A stretch of 64,000 nucleotides of DNA from Lepeophtheirus salmonis (Eukaryota > Arthropoda > Copepoda > Siphonostomatoida > Caligidae). A model generated the notes under the pieces. It had not been told where the DNA came from. It searched no databases and saw nothing but the letters and a program-made list of their open reading frames with translations. The position numbers and the translations under genes are program-made. Location of the stretch: contig NC_052141.2 in assembly GCF_016086655.4 (NCBI RefSeq), positions 12,152,001 through 12,216,000 of the forward strand, given 5' to 3'. Shown here piece after piece: positions 61,391 through 64,000 of this stretch. The stretch's first letter is position 1; each line of letters opens with the position of its first letter.

Positions 61391-63571
61391 ATGAAAGCCG
61401 ATCCGACTATTCTCAAAGAGCAGTTTGAGGAATTGGGCTATGAGGTCTCTAATCCCCAAGTGGTTGATGGCCTTTTAGCCTTGTGTGATATCTATAATTT
61501 GAGTGAAGATCGACTCTCTTGCCTCTACTTGACTTACTCATCAGACACCCCTGACTCAAATGAGGAGATTCAACGCTTTGAAACACAGATCCTTGTTCCT
61601 CTCAAGAGTCAGTCTCAGAGTAAGAAGAGTAAACATATCCACGATGCAAATTCCATTAAGAAACTTCAAGCAAAAGCGGCTCAACATCAGCAACTCCTCC
61701 AAGGAGAAGACAGCGATAATCTCATTGGTCTAAACTACTGAATATTCAAACCAATCACTTCATTTCGGTGCTTTACTTCAGATCAAAATTTTTATTTTTT
61801 ATTTCTTTATATGTGCCCCGTCAACACAAAAACAAGCAAGAAAGATTTTTCTCAAAATTGAGTGAATTAAAATAGCCAAGTATTTTAGGTTTAATCAAAT
61901 AAAACTTTGAAGCATTGCTAAAATGCTTGGGGGTCTGTATTCATGAATACAGACCAGTAATTTGAATAATAACACCCCCTAGAATTGTCTCGCATATTAC
62001 TATGAAATATCATGAATCTTATAGATTGTTTTTATGGTGACGTGCCATATGTTAAACTCTCATATTTTAAATGAATTCCAATTGATTTTCCAATTTGAAG
62101 CAATATGCACTGAAGCACAGAAATGAAGAAGCCCAACGACTTTTTTTTTCTAAACCTAGCTTTGCGCTATGGTCAGTCTGCCAAGGATGAAGTACTCTCT
62201 ACTGCTATGGAAGAAACCACGGATAAAATGGCCCCACCTCAAGTACTAAGTCCCTTTATTCAACGCATCAACTCTGGTGAATGTTTGACTAAATTTGGTT
62301 TTTCTATGAAAGGAGAATTTAAAGGTTTCTCACACGACATTGGCCCTCCTGAAATATTGAATCCTCTGTCTGCTCCCTATTCACATATGTTTGAGCGTCT
62401 AAGAGAGACTGCTGGCATTTTAGATGAGATTCTTTGTCGTCAAGCGGATATTTTGATGGATAAATATGGCGAGGATTTAGAAGGAGGACTAGATGGAGAT
62501 TTATCAGTTGTTAATACTGAGCCTTTCTCCGCTTTTGGTCGTGTTTGCTGTGAAGAGGCTGAAGGGAAGCTTAATTCACGCTCAATAATGCTCCAAGGAT
62601 CCATGGATTCATCTGGAGGTCGTTCTGTGCCTGTTGATATCAATCATTTAAAAGAATATAGTCTTTTTCCGGGACAAATTATTGGTATTAAAGGTACGAA
62701 TCCCAATGGAAGTAAACTAGTTTTGGATAATATCATCAGTGATGGAGCACCTGAGGCCAATAAGAAAGGCTTGAAAAAGAATAGAAGGGAATTGTCCTTA
62801 TTGATATCCTCCGGTCCATACACCACCAAAGATGACTTAAATTTTGCTCCTCTCAAAGAATTATTTAAACAAATACGTTCCTCTAAACCGGAAGTAGTCA
62901 TCTTCTGCGGACCATTTTTAGATGAAAGACATCCTCTTGTTAGCAGTAGTAACTTTGGGGATGGAGAAGAAGACCAATCATATGACATCATCTTTTCTCT
63001 TAGGATTATCAAACCCCTGTCAGATATTCTTAATGAGTGTACTAATACCAGAGTCATAATGATACCATCTAATAGAGATATTCACCATCTACCAATTTAT
63101 CCAACTCCTCCCTTTGATTCAACACTACCTAATGATCGTATTCATATGCTTAGCGATCCATGTTTATTTTCTCTGGAAGGAATTGTTTTTGGTGTCACTT
63201 CAACGGATATCTTATTTCATTTGACAAAAAGTGAGATTTCTAATCCCAGGGTCAATCAAGATCGTCTAAGAAGATTGGCTAGGCATTTGCTTCAACAAAG
63301 AAGCTTTTATCCTTTGTATCCGCCAAATATGGAGATGTGTATAGACAGCGAGAAATGTGAGATCTATGCAAAGATTGATGTCAAACCGGACGTTCTCATT
63401 TTACCGAGCGACTTAATGCATTTCATTAAAGATGTGGATGGAACATTGGTATTGAATCCTTCTAGATTATCTAAGGGAAGTGGAGGAGGACTCTATTCCC
63501 GGATGAAAATTTCTAATAATGAAAATGAAATTTTGTTGAAGAATATCTCTGCTAATATTGTGAGAATTTAA
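61391..63571 (+). CDS. POLA2: DNA polymerase alpha subunit B (POLA2), 2 exons, 582 aa
   Basis: POLA2 is the non-catalytic B subunit of the polymerase alpha-primase complex, which starts each DNA strand in the nucleus. Exon 1 is 61391-61727 and begins ATG-AAA-GCC. Exon 2 is 62160-63571 and follows the acceptor TTTTTTTTTCTAAACCTAG. Both junctions are phase 1, and the joined length (582 aa) is close to human POLA2 (598 aa). Domains: the N-terminal helical domain (about 1-75: ILKEQFEELGYEV, LLALCDIYNLSED) and a linker with little conservation. An OB fold at about 240-350 has EGKLNSRSIMLQGS and LKEYSLFPGQIIGIKG. The inactive phosphoesterase domain to the end has ISSGPYTTKDDL, VIFCGPFLD, FGVTSTDILFHL, LLQQRSFYPLYPP, KPDVLILPSDL and a final IVRI. 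The donor GTCTAA is weak, yet is the only GT giving the right phase and length. Without splicing, a 116-aa N-terminal protein ends at TGA 61739. AATAAA at 63763-63768 is the likely poly(A) signal. Confidence 0.93.
61898..61903 (+). promoter_or_regulatory. Poly(A) signal-like AATAAA inside the POLA2 intron
   Basis: The hexamer lies 157 bp past the in-frame TGA that ends exon 1 if the intron is retained. It could allow a short transcript. Such hexamers also occur by chance in AT-rich DNA. Confidence 0.35.
61932..61955. repeat. Perfect 24-bp palindrome in the POLA2 intron
   Basis: The half-site GGTCTGTATTCA is followed directly by its complement TGAATACAGACC, with no loop. It is 29 bp downstream of the intronic AATAAA. 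Confidence 0.9.
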
Positions 63572-64000
63572 ATGCTTAATAACTAGGTTTTAATTATATA
63601 GTTGTTGATTCGTAAAATTGTCTTCAAATTCTGTAAACTCACTTTAAAAGATTGAATATCCCTTCCATAATATTAGGATAGCTATTGCTAGGGAGATTAG
63701 TCCCTATTCTTTATAATTTTAAGCGTATAATTTTTTTCCATTAAAACTATCGATATGTTTTGAATAAAAGTTTTTAACTATAAGAATCAAAATATAATTA
63801 TTCATTTTGAAAATATGATCAAGACACAACAATTATGATATTTAAAAGAAAAATTATTGAATTAACAAATAATTTAAAGCATTATGACTTTCAATGATAA
63901 GGTTGGTTTAAAATCCTATTTTTCCAAAAAACTTAATATCTCGTGATGTCATGAATATATAAATCACTTGAAGCAATATCATCTTCATAGATAACTGACG
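63572..64000. other. POLA2 3' UTR and spacer
   Basis: AATAAA at 63763-63768 is about 190 bp past the stop. Nothing else is seen to the window end. Confidence 0.6.

Noticed and set aside
1..64000. tRNA, rRNA or CRISPR features
   Set aside because: No cloverleaf-compatible A/B box pair, no rRNA-like conserved stretch and no regularly spaced direct repeats were seen on reading. A tRNA scan would be needed to exclude degenerate copies.

Overview
This is a nuclear window from an AT-rich animal genome, most likely a crustacean. A parasitic copepod of the Lepeophtheirus/Caligus type fits best. That placement is an inference from the mix of very short introns (58-88 bp), abundant Tc1/mariner-type relics, P-element-like and hAT fossils, and animal-only genes (GIT, LYST). 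No sequence search could be run. There is no bacterial-style gene organisation.

Layout: positions 1-33,000 and 53,300-59,600 are mostly decayed mobile DNA and short dispersed repeats in AT-rich filler. The left part holds a mariner C-terminal scrap (0.6 kb), a hAT fossil (1.8-2.7 kb), the 3' end of a LINE with an RNase H domain (3.8-4.6 kb), a second mariner relic (4.9-5.2 kb), a 3.5-kb unit bounded by about 160-bp inverted repeats that contains a broken, intron-bearing gene I cannot identify (7.8-11.35 kb), a rearranged mariner (14 kb) and a nearly full-length IS630/mariner-type element with terminal inverted repeats (17.0-18.3 kb). An orphan 3'-terminal exon with its poly(A) signal lies at 19.2 kb. 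The last exon of a group III secreted phospholipase A2 lies at 33.1 kb.

The gene-dense part is 38.9-63.6 kb. GIT (ArfGAP, minus strand, 3 exons, 700 aa) and LYST/mauve (BEACH protein, plus strand, about 3,060 aa, 4 exons with one exon of 8.5 kb) are head to head. The signal peptidase catalytic subunit SEC11 (minus strand, single exon, 178 aa) and POLA2 (DNA polymerase alpha subunit B, plus strand, 2 exons, 582 aa) form a second head-to-head pair. A decayed THAP-domain P-element-like transposase sits between the pairs at 54.6-57.2 kb. The genes act in separate pathways: Arf/focal-adhesion signalling, lysosome-related organelle traffic, ER signal-peptide cleavage and replication priming. No operon-like linkage is implied.

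Points worth a second look are the unidentified broken gene inside the inverted-repeat unit, a one-base frameshift at an A7 run in LYST, the intron-poor LYST exon, a weak GTCTAA donor plus an intronic poly(A) signal and a 24-bp perfect palindrome in POLA2, and a small dispersed repeat family with a TGACG core seen about ten times.
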